12,430 nt of DNA, from the NCBI GenBank assembly GCA_016234985.1, contig JACRNK010000095.1, positions 1 through 12,430 of the forward strand, given 5' to 3'. Shown piece by piece: positions 11,520-12,430 of the stretch. Under the pieces are notes generated by a model. That model saw only the letters and a list, made by a program, of their open reading frames with translations, was not told the DNA's origin and ran no database searches. This DNA is from Deltaproteobacteria bacterium (GTDB lineage: Bacteria; Desulfobacterota; GWC2-55-46; UBA9637). The position numbers and the translations under genes were made by a program. Numbering within the stretch: position 1 is the first letter of the stretch; every line of letters starts with the position of its first letter.

Positions 11520-12430
11520 TTATGCAAGCTTTTTTCCAAAAAATATGGTCAGCACTGTAACCAGAACATATATAGCGCCGCCAAGGATCGCTAAAAGGGC
11601 GCCGATGCCAAATACGCCGAGCCACATATAGACAGTCGGATCCCATGCAAAGGCGAACGGGGAGCCGCCGAAGTTTACTATGTCCCAGTGCCTTCTCGGG
11701 ACGCCGTAAGCGCCTGCGAGCATCATGCCGCCTGAGGTTAACAGCATACCGATGCCAAAGAGCCATGGTTGAAGTTTGGCAAACCCCATGCCAAGCACCT
11801 CTCTCCTGAATATAAGAGGCAGCACATAATAGGTTACACCCATAAATGCAAGTGTTGTCCCAAAGACAACAGTTCCGTGGAAGTGGCCTGTAATTCTCCA
11901 TGTGTTATGCGCTGTGATATTTACCTGCTCTGACCCAAATATAACGCCTGTTATGCCGCCCAGAAAGCCGAAGCCAAATATGGACAGCATAAGGGCTGAG
12001 AATGCCGGGTTTGACCACGGCGCTTTTTTAAGCCATTCAAAAAGACCGCTTGTGAACCCCTTCTTTCTCAAGGCAACCTCTATGCCCGCAGGCACTGCAA
12101 GGGCATGTATCATGCTGGCAAGAACAGCCAGATGCATGACATAGCCTGTATTCCATATCTTGTGGGCATTGCTGAATACCGGGTCAACCAGTATATGATG
12201 CTCGGACGCCACATTTATAAACAACACATAAAGCACAAAGGCTGTCCTGCAAAGCTTCTGGTTGATTGGCTTCATTCCAACTGTCAAAGTGCCGAGCAGA
12301 TACCAGACAGATATCATTGCAGCAACATTTATCTGCTGTGATGGGTGGCCGAGCCCCCACCATACAAGCCTGTATGTTGACTCATCCATGCCAATCAAAC
12401 CCAATGACCACAAAAGGGCTGGGACATAGA
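11520..12430 (-). CDS. B-type heme-copper oxidoreductase subunit I (C-terminal part), Tyr replaced by Gln
   Basis: The frame is open to the window edge, and about 302 residues are visible. It resembles ba3-type subunit I in several stretches: GLFEWLKKAPWSNPAF, AHNTWRITGHFHG, GVPRRHW. Copper/active-site His are present: WWGLGHPSQQ (helix VI), EHHILVDP (helix VII, with the B-type HHxxxDP), and H-F-H for the heme pair. In B-type oxygen reductases the helix VI motif is GHPxxY, with the Tyr cross-linked to His. Here that position is Gln. Loss of this Tyr is typical of nitric oxide reductase-like members of the superfamily, so substrate O2 versus NO is open. It is first of the visible oxidase operon; subunit II would be expected just outside the window. 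Confidence 0.85.
   Translation of the reverse strand, partial: YVPALLWSLGLIGMDESTYRLVWWGLGHPSQQINVAAMISVWYLLGTLTVGMKPINQKLCRTAFVLYVLFINVASEHHILVDPVFSNAHKIWNTGYVMHLAVLASMIHALAVPAGIEVALRKKGFTSGLFEWLKKAPWSNPAFSALMLSIFGFGFLGGITGVIFGSEQVNITAHNTWRITGHFHGTVVFGTTLAFMGVTYYVLPLIFRREVLGMGFAKLQPWLFGIGMLLTSGGMMLAGAYGVPRRHWDIVNFGGSPFAFAWDPTVYMWLGVFGIGALLAILGGAIYVLVTVLTIFFGKKLA

Noticed and set aside
1..12430. tRNA, rRNA, prophage or insertion-sequence genes
   Set aside because: No cloverleaf, rRNA motif, integrase or transposase coding sequence was seen on either strand.

Overview
The window looks like chromosomal DNA from an uncultured or environmental anaerobic or microaerophilic Gram-negative bacterium. 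The best guess is a Nitrospirota (Thermodesulfovibrio-like) lineage. This rests on moderate GC content, compact gene spacing, a cytochrome b/ferredoxin/MvhD fusion, a SCO/CtaB/heme-copper oxidase cluster and frequent small palindromic repeats. The assignment is inferred from gene content only.

Left part (1-1053): the 3' end of a plus-strand gene, probably TPR-type, is followed by a nested inverted-repeat element. A minus-strand pair of small membrane-anchored proteins (DUF948 then YtxH) comes next, read from a near-consensus sigma70 promoter. The same intergenic region holds an FNR/CRP-like palindrome placed about 41.5 bases before the inferred start of the divergent plus-strand gene.

Plus-strand part (1054-4199): a 690-residue fusion joins a six-helix bc-type cytochrome b with four heme histidines, two [4Fe-4S] clusters, an MvhD-like domain, a seventh membrane helix and a predicted periplasmic beta-rich domain. 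It looks like a one-protein electron wire between the quinone pool and a cytoplasmic partner. It is followed by a ribbon-helix-helix/PIN-domain toxin-antitoxin operon and a small conserved hypothetical gene.

Minus-strand part (12430 down to 4215): eight genes in one direction. In transcription order these are a B-type heme-copper oxidase subunit I (5' end outside the window), a 42-residue subunit IIa-like peptide too short for routine calling, a second subunit I-like paralog, CtaB (heme O synthase), SCO (copper chaperone), a MalT-like STAND regulator with a SARP/OmpR-type DNA-binding domain, a response-regulator receiver and a hemerythrin-like protein. The first oxidase keeps its copper histidines but has Gln where oxygen reductases carry the cross-linked Tyr, so it may be a nitric oxide reductase-like or other non-canonical enzyme. 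The paralog lacks the His-His copper pair altogether. CtaB seems to have lost about two membrane helices, and the regulator stops where a BTAD domain would be expected.

Several short palindromic elements shape the region: one inside the paralog coding sequence in frame, one REPIN-like doublet immediately upstream of its start codon, one carrying the stop codon of the regulator, and one near the left edge. A four-copy heptamer repeat sits in the SCO signal peptide. Together these suggest a respiratory, NO- or O2-related locus with its own regulator and sensors, remodelled by small repeats.
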